64,000 nucleotides of DNA from Candidatus Poribacteria bacterium (GTDB taxonomy: Bacteria; Poribacteria; WGA-4E; WGA-3G), in NCBI GenBank assembly GCA_028824685.1, contig JAPPCZ010000081.1, positions 1-64,000 of the forward strand. Direction: 5' to 3'. The position numbers were made by a program, and so were the translations under genes. The notes beneath the pieces were generated by a model. The model was not told the DNA's origin and made no database searches. It saw only the letters and a program-made list of their open reading frames with translations. Below, piece after piece: positions 9,166 to 17,812 of the stretch. How positions within the stretch are numbered: position 1 is the first letter of the stretch; every line of letters starts with the position of its first letter.

Positions 9166-9449
9166 TTTATAGTTCGTAGGTCGGGTAGAGTGCAGCGAAA
9201 CCCATAAATGTCAATTAGGTGAGTACTGTTTGTGCATCTGATACACCTGTCGCCCTCTGGGGCTTGCATTGGTGAGTCAACGCTTTCTATACACCTGTTG
9301 CCTCTCCGAGGCTTTGTTAAATCACGTCTTAGCACCAGCGGTGCGAAAGGTGTATAACGTTAAATATCGGGGTTGAAAACCCTCCCACAAGAACGTTCAC
9401 GGACAATACGGAGCGGTTAGAAACCGCTCCTACCTGGTGAAAAAAGGCA
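9166..9449. repeat. Repeat cluster with ACACCTGT-type units and small palindromes
   Basis: Two direct units beginning ACACCTGT, each with a CTCTGGGGCTT or CTCCGAGGCTT core, lie at 9243-9266 and 9291-9314. An opposite-facing CACCAGCGGTGCG...GGTGTAT lies at 9333-9355. Two hairpin palindromes follow: GGGTTGAAAACCC near 9370 and GAGCGGTTAGAAACCGCTC near 9411-9429. No gene is visible. Confidence 0.6.
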
Positions 9450-10244
9450 TTATTGGCGTATTTTCTTGATGGTGCCCCATGTGGTTGTCAGTTTTCCAGC
9501 GGCATGAACAGGAGACGGTTGCTGTCCTGATTGATCAAGTTCCTTGGCAGTTAAAGGACGATTCCAAATCTTCACTTCATCAATCAGTCCTTTGTAAAAA
9601 CGATTCAGATGTTCTCCGACCCAAATTGACTGTCCGCTGTTGATGTCCTTTGTATTGTCATCCTTTTCATCAATCAACTTACCGTCTACGTAAAATCGGA
9701 TCTTTTTTGCTTTTTGGTCTCGGACGCCAGCGAGGACATGCCATTCACCATCATTTAGGAAACCCGGAGAAGTTATCCCCGCACTATTAGCGCGTCCTTT
9801 ATCCCGGACAGAAAAACCCATTTTGCCACGAGCCGCGGGGTTATCGCCGCTGACGGAGAGTATCCAAACTGCATCAGTGCTGGGACGATAGTTCCCTACA
9901 ATTCCATCGTTCTTTGGCGGCTCATCATCTGTTTTCACCCACACCTGTACTGTCAATGAATCACCAGTGGAAAAGGCAATTGAATCTTCCAGTGGAACTT
10001 CAACAAAGTCATCCGTGCCATCAAATTCCAACGCGTCACCATGCTTTCCATCAACAGTCGTTGCGCCGCCGTTAATCGTTCCATCATTGCCCTTTTCAGA
10101 CAAATCTTTCACAGTATTGCCATCAATGGTGTTTTTATCAAAGCTCAGATGCAGTACTAATCCGTCTGGTGGATTAGCCTCACTAAGCACCGTAATACCG
10201 ATGAGCATACCAATAATCGTGAGAAATACAAAAACTCTTTTCAT
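9450..10244 (-). CDS. Secreted LamG (concanavalin-like lectin) domain protein
   Basis: 264 residues. The signal peptide is MKRVFVFLTIIGMLIGITVLSEA. One LamG/Laminin_G_3 jelly-roll fills residues ~28-235: GLVLHLSFD, FDGTDDFVEVP, LTVQVWVKTDD, GEWHVLAGVRD, IRFYVDGKLI and GLIDEVKIWNRPLT are the hallmark strands. Such domains bind carbohydrate at the surface or outside the cell. The tail after the domain ends KLTTTWGTIKKIRQ; its Thr/Trp-rich block could be a conserved C-terminal tag, but that is only a guess. It stands alone between repeat clusters. Confidence 0.88.
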   Translation of the reverse strand: MKRVFVFLTIIGMLIGITVLSEANPPDGLVLHLSFDKNTIDGNTVKDLSEKGNDGTINGGATTVDGKHGDALEFDGTDDFVEVPLEDSIAFSTGDSLTVQVWVKTDDEPPKNDGIVGNYRPSTDAVWILSVSGDNPAARGKMGFSVRDKGRANSAGITSPGFLNDGEWHVLAGVRDQKAKKIRFYVDGKLIDEKDDNTKDINSGQSIWVGEHLNRFYKGLIDEVKIWNRPLTAKELDQSGQQPSPVHAAGKLTTTWGTIKKIRQ

Positions 10245-10278
10245 GATAAACTCCTTTTGAGAGGTTTATTATAGAGCG

Positions 10279-10436
10279 TATCTCATAAATAGGATTTGTT
10301 AGTTCATTATCAGTTGTTTCTCTTTGTAGGAGGGAACTCCGATTCCCGACTATTAGTGGTTTCGTCGCGATTCGGAGATCGCTCCTACAGGATTTTGAAA
10401 TCGGGCTTTCAAAGCCCTCCAACTATTTATGAGATA
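10279..10436. mobile_element. MITE family C (158 bp, 14-bp TIRs)
   Basis: TATCTCATAAATAG at 10279-10292 is perfectly inverted at 10423-10436 (CTATTTATGAGATA). Inside is the compound palindrome at 10326-10390 (GTAGGAGGGAACTCCGATTC ... GATCGCTCCTAC) and an R2 repeat (10400-10423). The interior palindrome is the reverse complement of the one inside MITE A copy 2 at 17863-17927. No coding potential. Confidence 0.65.
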
Positions 10437-10439
10437 GGT

Positions 10440-10705
10440 TGTAGTAGAATTTACAAACAACTTACATTGTCATTCGATGCTTATAAAGCGTCCTGCAGTT
10501 TAAAAGTCGCGACCAGAGGTCGCTCCTACAGGAAGAGACGCAATGAATCGCGCTTGGTGAATGTGCCAAATCAAGAAATCAACGCTATAAATGCCATTTA
10601 GGCATTTGGCGGGTATGAATGCCATTTGGCATTCCCCGTATGACATTCACATTAAACGCATCAAACCTAAAAAGAACTGTAAAGGTAATTTTAGATCTCA
10701 CTATA
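10440..10705. mobile_element. MITE family B, copy 1 (266 bp)
   Basis: The left end TGTAGTAGAATTTAC and the right end TTTTAGATCTCACTATA are imperfect inverted repeats. The interior (GTCGCGACC palindrome, CAATGAATCGCGCTTGG, the ATCAACGCTATAAATGCC repeat, then GACATTCACATTAAACGCA) aligns along most of its length with the copy at 42185-42462. A further TIR-like end, TATAGTAAAACACACAATTA, lies at 10724-10743. No reading frame is conserved between the copies. Confidence 0.7.
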
Positions 10706-10823
10706 AAATAAGCAGGTTTTAACTATAGTAAAACACACAATTACTCAGACATTGTTAACAGCGCGCTTACAAAGCGCGCCTATCGTGTTAGAGTGACACT
10801 AAATTGACACATAAGAAATAAAT
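10706..10823. repeat. TIR-like solo end and R2 palindrome
   Basis: A TATAGTAAAACACACAATTA end (10724-10743) resembles MITE B termini. GCGCGCTTACAAAGCGCGC at 10761-10779 is the R2 palindrome form. No gene. Confidence 0.55.
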
Positions 10824-12167
10824 TTAGTCTAACAGCGAAGCAACGAGTGATTCCATAGCAGGTGCCGTGCCGACATCGGGTAGTGACGACATTGCCGCCC
10901 ACGTCTCGTATCCACCCTGCTGAGTTAACGCTTCGTCCGTGCAGATATAGCCGATATAACCGTTTGCCAAACTGACAAGAAATAGCGGTTTTGCATCAGA
11001 TTTAGATTTGATATTCAATCCTGTCTCAACAAATACTTCGCCAGGCAGTGCGACAATTGCAGCCTCACCAAGACGCAGCACTTGAACCGGGGCAGACATT
11101 TGTTCAGGCAACTTGGCTAACCGTTCGCACTCAAGCGCATAGATATCCACAAGACTTTTCGGAATCGGTTGCCCAACTACCCAACTAAAGGGACCTGTTT
11201 CATATCCATCATAAGTTCCAACTTCTACAGACAGTATTTTCTCAGCGACTTCAAGATCCGCATCGGTAATCCGCTTTCTCGCAAAATTCAGCGTGTCAAG
11301 TTTTCCGCTGAATTGTAAGGTTTCATGCATCTCCATGAACTGCATTTCAGTGATGAAATGCCCTGCGAGGACATTTGCCATTTTCACTGCTTGTGCATGT
11401 CCTCCTGCTGTCCATTTCGTCTGTCCGCTGAAGTCTATATTGTTGATTTGTCCTGAGGCTGCATTCCAAAGCAGTGAAACACATGTTTCACCTAAGTAGC
11501 GGCGCATGAGATGGTCGAAGTGTCCGAAATAATCGGCAGAGAGTGCGCTGCCGTTGTCCGTGCCGATGTAGTGAAGTGAGAAATTGGCAACTGCTGCGAT
11601 TGGCATGTTGTCTTCCGTCTCAACGTACATCATAGCAAGTTCGGGGTCAATTGGACCTGTCGGTTGGACAAGGTCGGGGTTTTCAATCCCTGGATTCATA
11701 CGGACGGTGCCGTCTTTCATGTGCCAACGCCGATTGAAAGTGATGCGGCTTTCAGAGACACTTGCAAATCCAATTCGTGCCGGAACAAGTCTCAACAGCG
11801 CGAGTTCAACAGCATCGGCAATCTTCAATGGCACCCAATCGGTATACTCATTATCCTCATCAACGCCAAGTAGGTCAGCAACTGCAACCGCTGTATGCGT
11901 GTGTGTAGCATTGACCATCACATGTTCTGGAGGAATATCGCATCTGTCAGCGATACGTTGTTTGGCAACATCAACCATTCCCTGTGTGATGGCAATCAGG
12001 TCGCATGTGACGAGTGCTATTCGTGTTGAGTCGTTTTCAATGACGAGTGCTTTAGCGAACAGTTCATCATCCACGTTTTGTGCGTATCTTGGGCGAAATC
12101 CTCCCGGAATTGCTGTGCCGAGCGGAGGTGTAATATTTGATGTGGCGGATCCTGCTTTGATAGGCAC
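10824..12167 (-). CDS. Neutral/alkaline non-lysosomal ceramidase-like protein
   Basis: 447 residues. AGSATSNITPPLGTAIPGGF at the N-terminus and MVNATHTHTA (metal-ligand His-rich motif) at ~87 define the neutral ceramidase N-terminal domain. Later FSLHYIGTDN, SLLWNAASGQINNID and IVALPGEVFVETG are also family features. Family members hydrolyse ceramide, but many short bacterial homologues such as this one lack the C-terminal Ig-like domain and have no signal peptide, so the substrate is open. Start is GTG at 12167, with GGAG about 9 nt upstream. It follows the 12183-13022 gene by 15 bp and is probably co-transcribed. Confidence 0.85.
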   Translation of the reverse strand: MPIKAGSATSNITPPLGTAIPGGFRPRYAQNVDDELFAKALVIENDSTRIALVTCDLIAITQGMVDVAKQRIADRCDIPPEHVMVNATHTHTAVAVADLLGVDEDNEYTDWVPLKIADAVELALLRLVPARIGFASVSESRITFNRRWHMKDGTVRMNPGIENPDLVQPTGPIDPELAMMYVETEDNMPIAAVANFSLHYIGTDNGSALSADYFGHFDHLMRRYLGETCVSLLWNAASGQINNIDFSGQTKWTAGGHAQAVKMANVLAGHFITEMQFMEMHETLQFSGKLDTLNFARKRITDADLEVAEKILSVEVGTYDGYETGPFSWVVGQPIPKSLVDIYALECERLAKLPEQMSAPVQVLRLGEAAIVALPGEVFVETGLNIKSKSDAKPLFLVSLANGYIGYICTDEALTQQGGYETWAAMSSLPDVGTAPAMESLVASLLD

Positions 12168-12182
12168 TGTTTTTCTCCGATG

Positions 12183-13022
12183 CTAAAATTTAGCGGAATT
12201 GGTTTCTGCTTGTTCAGTTTCGGACTCATTGTAAGTTTCAGTCTCGTCCGATTCTTTTACGGTGGGCACTTCACTCTCCTCATTCGCCGTGGTTAATTGC
12301 TTAATACGGTTACACAGTTCTTCAAGCAATTTCGGCGCAGTTTCTGCAGCTTTGAGTTCTGCTGCGAGTTGTGTCCACTGCTGTTCGGACATGTCGTTTC
12401 GGGATTCTACGCTGTACTTGCGTTTGATATAGTTCCAAAGGTCTGTCTTACTGATACTTGCCTTTTCAAGTGGTTCTGATAGTTGATTTGCTATTGCGAA
12501 AGCGGCTTTTTGTGCGTTGGTGATATTGTCACTGGACTGTTGCGGCTGCGGTTGTTGCTGGGTATTGCCGCCTCCGGCTTTACGATGCAAATAGAAATTT
12601 AGCACCTCACGAATTACGGGAACAGGTAACAACTGTTTGATGGCGTTTCGTTGTGCTTTATGAACTGCTTTGGTAAATGCGAACGGATCGGTGCGACTGC
12701 CATTCATTTTCGGTTGTTCATACGCTCCCCAACGAGATGAACCTGTGATTGTATCAACTGCTTTGACAGTAGCAATCCAGGAGTGTTCAAGTTCCTCATA
12801 CTTCATTTCTTCTACCTGGATACCACCTCTTCGGTTCGCAGCTTCGTTAATGCCCGCTAACGTCAACCCTTCAACGACACGTCCACCCTGTTTGAAAGAG
12901 TAGACGTAATCTTGAATCGTTTGTCCTGTCATCAGTTCAACAATTGCTTGGTCATCTACTTGGTCAACGACCTCATATTCAGCGGTTACAGGAACCATTT
13001 CTTCCTTTTTTTCTTCAGACAT
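12183..13022 (-). CDS. Unknown protein with ssDNA-annealing (Rad52/RecT/ERF)-like features
   Basis: 279 residues, acidic at both ends. The core (residues ~35-150) holds KAVHKAQRNAIKQLLPVPVI, which resembles the K-A-x-R-N-A-x-x-L-P helix of several phage-type or Rad52-like annealing proteins. GYEQPKM-like and SGSSRWG strands precede it (here WGAYEQPKM). A Gln/Pro/Ser linker (QQQPQPQQSS) separates a helical C-terminal part, ending in a Glu/Thr/Asn-rich acidic tail that could recruit partners as SSB tails do. It has GGAG about 10 nt before ATG 13022. No other phage gene is near. The function is a tentative inference from motif resemblance only. Confidence 0.45.
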   Translation of the reverse strand: MSEEKKEEMVPVTAEYEVVDQVDDQAIVELMTGQTIQDYVYSFKQGGRVVEGLTLAGINEAANRRGGIQVEEMKYEELEHSWIATVKAVDTITGSSRWGAYEQPKMNGSRTDPFAFTKAVHKAQRNAIKQLLPVPVIREVLNFYLHRKAGGGNTQQQPQPQQSSDNITNAQKAAFAIANQLSEPLEKASISKTDLWNYIKRKYSVESRNDMSEQQWTQLAAELKAAETAPKLLEELCNRIKQLTTANEESEVPTVKESDETETYNESETEQAETNSAKF

Positions 13023-13425
13023 AGTATTGTATTCTCCAAAAAATTCTAATGTTGTTATTTAGCATAACATTTTTTTCAATGTGTGTCAAGAAAAATTTAC
13101 ATTCGTTAATAGAAATTCGGTTTTATGTGTATTTTAAGGTTTCTGTTTTTCTATGATACTCGTTCATATCTCTGTTTGTCACGCCAGGTTTCTTCGGTGT
13201 GGTGTGTAAAGTTTCCGTGATTCAGAGAAAAAAGAAATCAGTATCAATGAATCCTCATATAAATGCGCAGTGTATAGTTAAATCGGGCTTACAAAGCCCT
13301 CCAACAAGAAGATGACATGGTTAATACCGAAATATTTACACACCTCTCGGTTTGACAAAAACCTTGAATCCAGCACTTGATCCTGCTATAATAACGAGAA
13401 TATCAGTATCGGAGCATCAACGAAA
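13023..13425. other. Divergent intergenic region with R2 repeat and promoter
   Basis: About 400 bp without a gene. AT-rich sequence follows the upstream minus-strand gene start; an R2 repeat (AATCGGGCTTACAAAGCCC, then TCCAACAAGAA) lies at 13281-13310, and the ABC ATPase promoter is at 13364-13392. Confidence 0.6.
13364..13392 (+). promoter_or_regulatory. Sigma-70-type promoter for the sugar ABC ATPase operon
   Basis: TTGAAT (13364-13369), 17-bp spacer, TATAAT (13387-13392). A GGAG at 13411-13414 serves ATG 13426. Confidence 0.65.
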
Positions 13426-14955
13426 ATGGTAGTTCCACTTCTCAGCATGCAGGCAATAACCAAAGATTTTCCCGGAGTGCGTGCGTTAGATGACGTGAAT
13501 TTTGAGGTGCATTCTGGAAAAATTCATGCGCTCTGTGGCGAGAATGGGGCAGGCAAATCAACGTTGATTAAGGTTCTTGGCGGGGTGCATCCTTATGGCA
13601 CTTATGAAGGACAACTACACATCAACGGTGTTGAACAACGTTTCCGTAACGTGCGTGATGCAGAACACGCTGGTATCGCTGTCATTCATCAGGAATTGGC
13701 GTTGATCTCTGAGATGACAGTTGCTGAGAATATCTATCTTGGCAGGGAACCACGTCGATTTGGTGTAATAGACAAATCCCGTTTGTATCACGATGCGGGG
13801 CAGCTGCTAACGCAGTTTGGATTGGAAATTCCGTTACAGGGACAAGTCTATAAACTCGGTATTGGGCAGCAGCAACTTGTTGAGATAGCAAAGGCTTTGT
13901 CGCGTAATGCGCGGTTGCTTGTACTTGATGAACCGACAGCGGCGTTGACTAAAAGCGAAGTAGACATCCTCCGTCAGATTCTGATGCAACTCAGAGACAA
14001 AGGCGTTGCTTGTATCTATATTACCCACAAACTCAAGGAGATATTTCAGATTGCTGACTGTGTGACGGTGCTACGCGATGGAAAAACAGTTGCAACACAA
14101 TCAATTGATGAATGCACCGAAGATATATTAATTTCGCAAATGGTGGGTCGTGAGTTGACAACGTTTTTTCCGGATCGTGAGCATTTTTCGCCACCATCAG
14201 GGGATGCCTTAACTGCGCTAAAGGTTAAAGATTTAAGCACCTATCCATTAGAACCTCCGCGTCTTGAGAATATCAGTTTTGAGGTGCGGCAGGGAGAAAT
14301 CCTTGGGGTCGCAGGACTGATGGGAGCAGGTAGAACGGAACTAATTAGCACTATTTTTGGTGCATACTCGGGTAGATGGAGTGGAAAAGTCTATAGAGAT
14401 GGTGCACCTGTACAAATTAGTTCGCCTCGCGATGCGATACAAGAGGGAATGGCGTTAGTCAGTGAAGATCGGAAACGGTACGGACTTATTATAGATAACG
14501 ATGTTGTTCAGAACATGACACTTACAAGTCTCTGTGCATCAGGAGAAATTACATCGTTTGGTGTTATCAACCGTCAAGTAGAGTATCAAGAAAGCAGACA
14601 TTCTGTGGAGACACTTCGTATTAAAACGCCTTCGCTTGATGTTCCTGTTAGTCAACTTAGCGGTGGAAATCAGCAGAAAGTGGTTTTGGGCAAATGGTTA
14701 ATGACGCGCCCGAAGGTGCTGTTTCTTGATGAACCAACACGTGGGATTGACGTTGGTGCGAAGGCAGAAATTCATGCATTAACCGCTCAACTTGCTGACG
14801 AAGGTGTTGCTATCGTGTTGGTGTCTTCAGAACTGCCGGAGATTTTGGGGATGAGTGATCGGGTGTTGGTATTACATGAAGGCAGGATTACAGGTGAATT
14901 TACCAACGAAAATTTAACACAAGAAGATATTTTGCGTAGTGCAGCAGGAGCGTAA
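13426..14955 (+). CDS. Sugar ABC transporter ATP-binding protein (RbsA/MglA/XylG type)
   Basis: 509 residues with two fused ABC domains, as in RbsA and XylG. Domain 1 has Walker A GENGAGKST (~38) and Walker B LLVLDEPTAALT. Domain 2 has the usual degenerate Walker A GLMGAGRTE, the signature LSGGNQQKV and Walker B VLFLDEPTRGID. It would drive import of a monosaccharide. Typically the permease and binding protein are adjacent; here neither is present. The TAA overlaps the next ATG (TAATG), coupling it to tsaE, an odd partner. Either the permease is encoded elsewhere or the operon was broken. Confidence 0.9.
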   Translation: MVVPLLSMQAITKDFPGVRALDDVNFEVHSGKIHALCGENGAGKSTLIKVLGGVHPYGTYEGQLHINGVEQRFRNVRDAEHAGIAVIHQELALISEMTVAENIYLGREPRRFGVIDKSRLYHDAGQLLTQFGLEIPLQGQVYKLGIGQQQLVEIAKALSRNARLLVLDEPTAALTKSEVDILRQILMQLRDKGVACIYITHKLKEIFQIADCVTVLRDGKTVATQSIDECTEDILISQMVGRELTTFFPDREHFSPPSGDALTALKVKDLSTYPLEPPRLENISFEVRQGEILGVAGLMGAGRTELISTIFGAYSGRWSGKVYRDGAPVQISSPRDAIQEGMALVSEDRKRYGLIIDNDVVQNMTLTSLCASGEITSFGVINRQVEYQESRHSVETLRIKTPSLDVPVSQLSGGNQQKVVLGKWLMTRPKVLFLDEPTRGIDVGAKAEIHALTAQLADEGVAIVLVSSELPEILGMSDRVLVLHEGRITGEFTNENLTQEDILRSAAGA

Positions 14956-15386
14956 TGGAAAAGGTATTTAGGACAGAAAGTCCGGAGGAAACACAAACTT
15001 TCGGGAAGAAACTCGGCAAAACACTCAAACCCGGTGACGTTATCGCACTCATCGGTGATCTTGGAACGGGTAAGACGTGCTTAACACAAGGCATCGCGCG
15101 CGGTGTGGGTATCGCTCCGAATGAGGTCGTCAGCAGTCCTTCCTATATACTCATCAACGAATATAACGGAGAGATTCCTATCTATCACATTGATCTATAT
15201 CGACTTGAAACCGCTGCAGAAATTGCTGACCTTGGATTAAGCGAGTATGTGGAAAGTGACGGTATCTGTATTATTGAGTGGGCAGAACGGATGGCAGACG
15301 GACTACCTGATACCTGTATAAAGATTTACATTACGTGGGAAGATGAAAACACGCGATCCATCAAAATACAACATTCTATATCTTGA
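14955..15386 (+). CDS. tsaE: tRNA threonylcarbamoyladenosine biosynthesis ATPase TsaE
   Basis: 143 residues, standard length. P-loop GDLGTGKT (~33-40), SSPSYILINEY, YHIDLYRLE and the LGLSEYVESDGICIIEWAER motif identify TsaE. With TsaB and TsaD it forms the complex that completes t6A on ANN-decoding tRNAs. It starts inside the stop of the ABC ATPase (TAATG) and its 3' end overlaps the next gene by 44 bp, so all three are probably on one transcript. Confidence 0.95.
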   Translation: MEKVFRTESPEETQTFGKKLGKTLKPGDVIALIGDLGTGKTCLTQGIARGVGIAPNEVVSSPSYILINEYNGEIPIYHIDLYRLETAAEIADLGLSEYVESDGICIIEWAERMADGLPDTCIKIYITWEDENTRSIKIQHSIS

Positions 15387-16548
15387 TAGTGGTTCAGGTA
15401 TTGGTGGGGGACAGCGGAGCCTTCTGCTTTTATTGAAGTCGTTAAACAAACAGTGTTTCACACCTTTTGTAGGATGCCTTGGCGAAAGTCCGTTTGCAAC
15501 AGAAGTAGCAAAGACAAATGCACAGGTTCTGCCGTTGTCTCTCCCCGAGGCACATAACAAAACCGATAAGGTGAAACGTTTTACGTCCCAAGATTTGCTC
15601 AACGATTTTCAACAACTGCGGGTTATTCTGCAACTGCATCGGGCAGTAAAGCAGCATGCAATTGATCTTATCCATGCAAATTCGCTTTCCGTGGCGCTGC
15701 TTGGTGGCATCGTCGCGAAATTGAATCGTATCCCAATTTTAATGCACAAACGTTATGCAACATCCTACGGTATTTTAGATAAAATATGTGAAAAACTTTT
15801 ACATCGGGTGATTTTGGTGTCTGAGGCAACACGTTGGGATTTCGCTCCTAAAGCAAAGCAGACTCTCATCTATAATGGGGTAGATTTAGAGGCTTTTCAG
15901 GCATCGGAAGCAGAGGTTGAAACCCTTCGTACAGAACTCTTTTCGGTAAATGCTAAACCTATAGAGAGTGAGTCGGAGTTGCCAATACTTGTGGGTGTTG
16001 TGACGCGGATTACACCAGAGAAGGGCATCCATTTTCTTGTGAGGGCGATGGCTGAATTGAAAAAGATTTTACTTAATGAATCGGTTGACATCAAATTGTT
16101 AATTGTCGGTGGACCCTATTTTCAGAAAGACCACGATTATATGGCTTCGCTAAAACAGGAGGTAGCCGATTTAGGGGTTGAGGATTCTGTTGTCTTCACA
16201 GGGTTTTTATCCGATACACGCGTGGTTACGACGTTGCTTGACATTGTGTTAGTGCCATCCATTATCCCAGAGGCTTGCCCACGTACTATCATTGAGGCGA
16301 TGGCGGTTGGCAAGCCGGTCATTGCTACGCCGCTTGGTGGAAGTAAAGAACTGGTCATACCTGAAACAGGGATTTTGGTGCCTCCTGAAAATGCTGAAGC
16401 AATTGCGTCTGCTATTGCAGAACTTGTTACTGATCGGGAACAGTTAATCGCGATGAGAAAGGCGGCACGTGAGCGCGCGGAGCAGTTATTTAGCAGTGAA
16501 AAGAATACGGCTTTGACAGAAGCAGTTTATACAGAATTATTAACATAA
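15343..16548 (+). CDS. GT4-family glycosyltransferase
   Basis: 401 residues, GT-B fold. The N-terminus ILYLDSGSGIGGGQRSLLLL is the Gly-rich acceptor loop. The C-terminal half has VGVVTRITPEKGIHFLVRAM, VVFTGFLSD and the GT4 signature PEACPRTIIEAMAVGKPVIA followed by TPLGGSKELV. It is a retaining nucleotide-sugar transferase of unknown specificity. Its ATG lies within tsaE in another frame (44-bp overlap), as is common in compact operons. Confidence 0.9.
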   Translation: MKTRDPSKYNILYLDSGSGIGGGQRSLLLLLKSLNKQCFTPFVGCLGESPFATEVAKTNAQVLPLSLPEAHNKTDKVKRFTSQDLLNDFQQLRVILQLHRAVKQHAIDLIHANSLSVALLGGIVAKLNRIPILMHKRYATSYGILDKICEKLLHRVILVSEATRWDFAPKAKQTLIYNGVDLEAFQASEAEVETLRTELFSVNAKPIESESELPILVGVVTRITPEKGIHFLVRAMAELKKILLNESVDIKLLIVGGPYFQKDHDYMASLKQEVADLGVEDSVVFTGFLSDTRVVTTLLDIVLVPSIIPEACPRTIIEAMAVGKPVIATPLGGSKELVIPETGILVPPENAEAIASAIAELVTDREQLIAMRKAARERAEQLFSSEKNTALTEAVYTELLT

Positions 16549-16601
16549 TGGCTTGTGCCAGTTACGTGGTAGTTTTGTTGTTTTTCACAATTGTTCATCT
16601 T

Positions 16602-16647
16602 CTGTAGGAGCGACCTCCCGGTCGCGACCAGGAGGTCGCTCCTACAG
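16602..16647. repeat. R1 palindrome (CTGTAGGAGCGACCTCC)
   Basis: CTGTAGGAGCGACCTCC at the left is perfectly inverted at the right (GGAGGTCGCTCCTACAG), with GGTCGCGACC in the middle. It is the clearest full-length copy of the palindrome that recurs near 5502, 10505, 26359, 37073 and 49032. Confidence 0.8.
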
Positions 16648-16649
16648 AA

Positions 16650-16703
16650 GAAATCGGGTTTACAAAGCCATCAGAAATCGGGTTTACAAAGCCCTCCAAC
16701 AAG
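16650..16703 (+). repeat. Tandem R2 repeats
   Basis: Two head-to-tail units of GAAATCGGGTTTACAAAGCC; the second continues CTCCAACAAGAAA. They sit directly between R1 and the gene at 16744 and would be read as a spurious N-terminal extension if an upstream start were used. Confidence 0.7.
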
Positions 16704-16743
16704 AAAAGGAAAATACCAATTAACACATCCAGCAGGAGTCACA

Positions 16744-17778
16744 ATGAATGGGGAAAGAGGAAAACTGAGTAGTCCGACGCAGGACGCACAAGTTAGCCAA
16801 GGTAGATTGAACCAAGTATCAGACTTCATAAACGAGGAAGTTGGTGATACTTCCAATTGGGTTGAGATTTACCGCACTGGTGATGAGTGGGAGGTGAAAC
16901 TCATCCAAGCAACTTTAGGTGCGCAACAGATTCGCTGTCGTCCTATGCTGATAAAACAGGAACGCCAAACAGCGTTGTTTGTCGCGCCAGAAGATGAGGT
17001 TACTGCCTTAGAATTGGTGAGTCGTATTGACGTGGCAATTGCTGATAACGAGATCACATCACAATCTGAAGAAACCGCAGAAGCACTTAAACAACGCGAC
17101 ATGACTGCTGTTGCAGAGGAAAATCCACAATTGACTACCGAATCTGGGGAGACTTTACTCGCACACCGTGAAGATATTGGTAGTGTTGTTTATGTAGAGG
17201 GGCAAGGGTATGAACTTCGAGTTGGGCAAGAACCGTATATCACTGTGGAAGAAAAGGACTGGGAGGAGTTTACAGATTTCAGTGCGCAACGCCAAGAATT
17301 CGTGATGCTTCTCAGGCACGAATACCCGGAACTTTATGATTGGATTCAGGAAGAGAAGTTGTTCGCCGAGTTCATACGGCTCATTGAGATGACGTATCAA
17401 GATGATGCTCCTGTCCCACCACGTCGGTATGCTGATATTTCCGAGACAGAAACAGATACAAGACCTTACAATTCATTTGCCTTACTGAGTTTGACGGTTG
17501 CTATAATTTCGCTCATCACTGTGCTTTTCCGTGTGCCATGGCAGGTAAACCTTGTGTTAGCTGCGGTTGCCGTGTTATCTGGTGTTATTGCGTTTTTCAG
17601 GATACGTATGCAGGCAGAAAGCCTTGCCGATGGTGAAAAAACGGTGGGAGCGCCAATGGCACTCAGTGCGATTGTGTTGGCGTTTTTGGTGGTTGTGTTT
17701 GCGTGGTGGTTGGATCAGCGTCCTGAACCTGATGTGCCAGAGAATCCACCTGTACGTGAGCAGGTTGGGGATCGGTAG
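16744..17778 (+). CDS. DUF2007-like domain protein with C-terminal membrane segments
   Basis: 344 residues from ATG 16744, which has CAGGAGTCACA upstream; longer frames reach only into repeats. Residues ~35-105 (VEIYRTGDEWEVKLIQATLG ... ALFVAPEDEVTALELV) match the DUF2007 putative signal-transducing domain. A central acidic module (~165-240) has no assigned fold. The C-terminus has three hydrophobic helices (SFALLSLTVAIISLITVLF, VNLVLAAVAVLSGVIAFF, APMALSAIVLAFLVVVFAWW), like DUF4190 tails. The cytosolic domain is presumably anchored at the membrane. Function is unknown. Confidence 0.7.
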   Translation: MNGERGKLSSPTQDAQVSQGRLNQVSDFINEEVGDTSNWVEIYRTGDEWEVKLIQATLGAQQIRCRPMLIKQERQTALFVAPEDEVTALELVSRIDVAIADNEITSQSEETAEALKQRDMTAVAEENPQLTTESGETLLAHREDIGSVVYVEGQGYELRVGQEPYITVEEKDWEEFTDFSAQRQEFVMLLRHEYPELYDWIQEEKLFAEFIRLIEMTYQDDAPVPPRRYADISETETDTRPYNSFALLSLTVAIISLITVLFRVPWQVNLVLAAVAVLSGVIAFFRIRMQAESLADGEKTVGAPMALSAIVLAFLVVVFAWWLDQRPEPDVPENPPVREQVGDR

Positions 17779-17812
17779 GAGCAATTCAGACAGGAAACAC
17801 CCAAAATATACC

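Noticed and set aside
9238..9432. Possible CRISPR array or tandem repeat locus
   Set aside because: Repeats are of different kinds, not regularly spaced, and have no uniform unit with spacers; no cas gene is near.
10296..10601. 101-codon open frame on the plus strand
   Set aside because: It runs through two MITE-like elements and their palindromes; it has no ribosome site or family resemblance.
16591..16743. N-terminal extension of the 16744 gene from 16591
   Set aside because: The extension is encoded by R1 and R2 repeats (QKSGLQSHQKSGLQS-like tandem), and a good ribosome site precedes ATG 16744.
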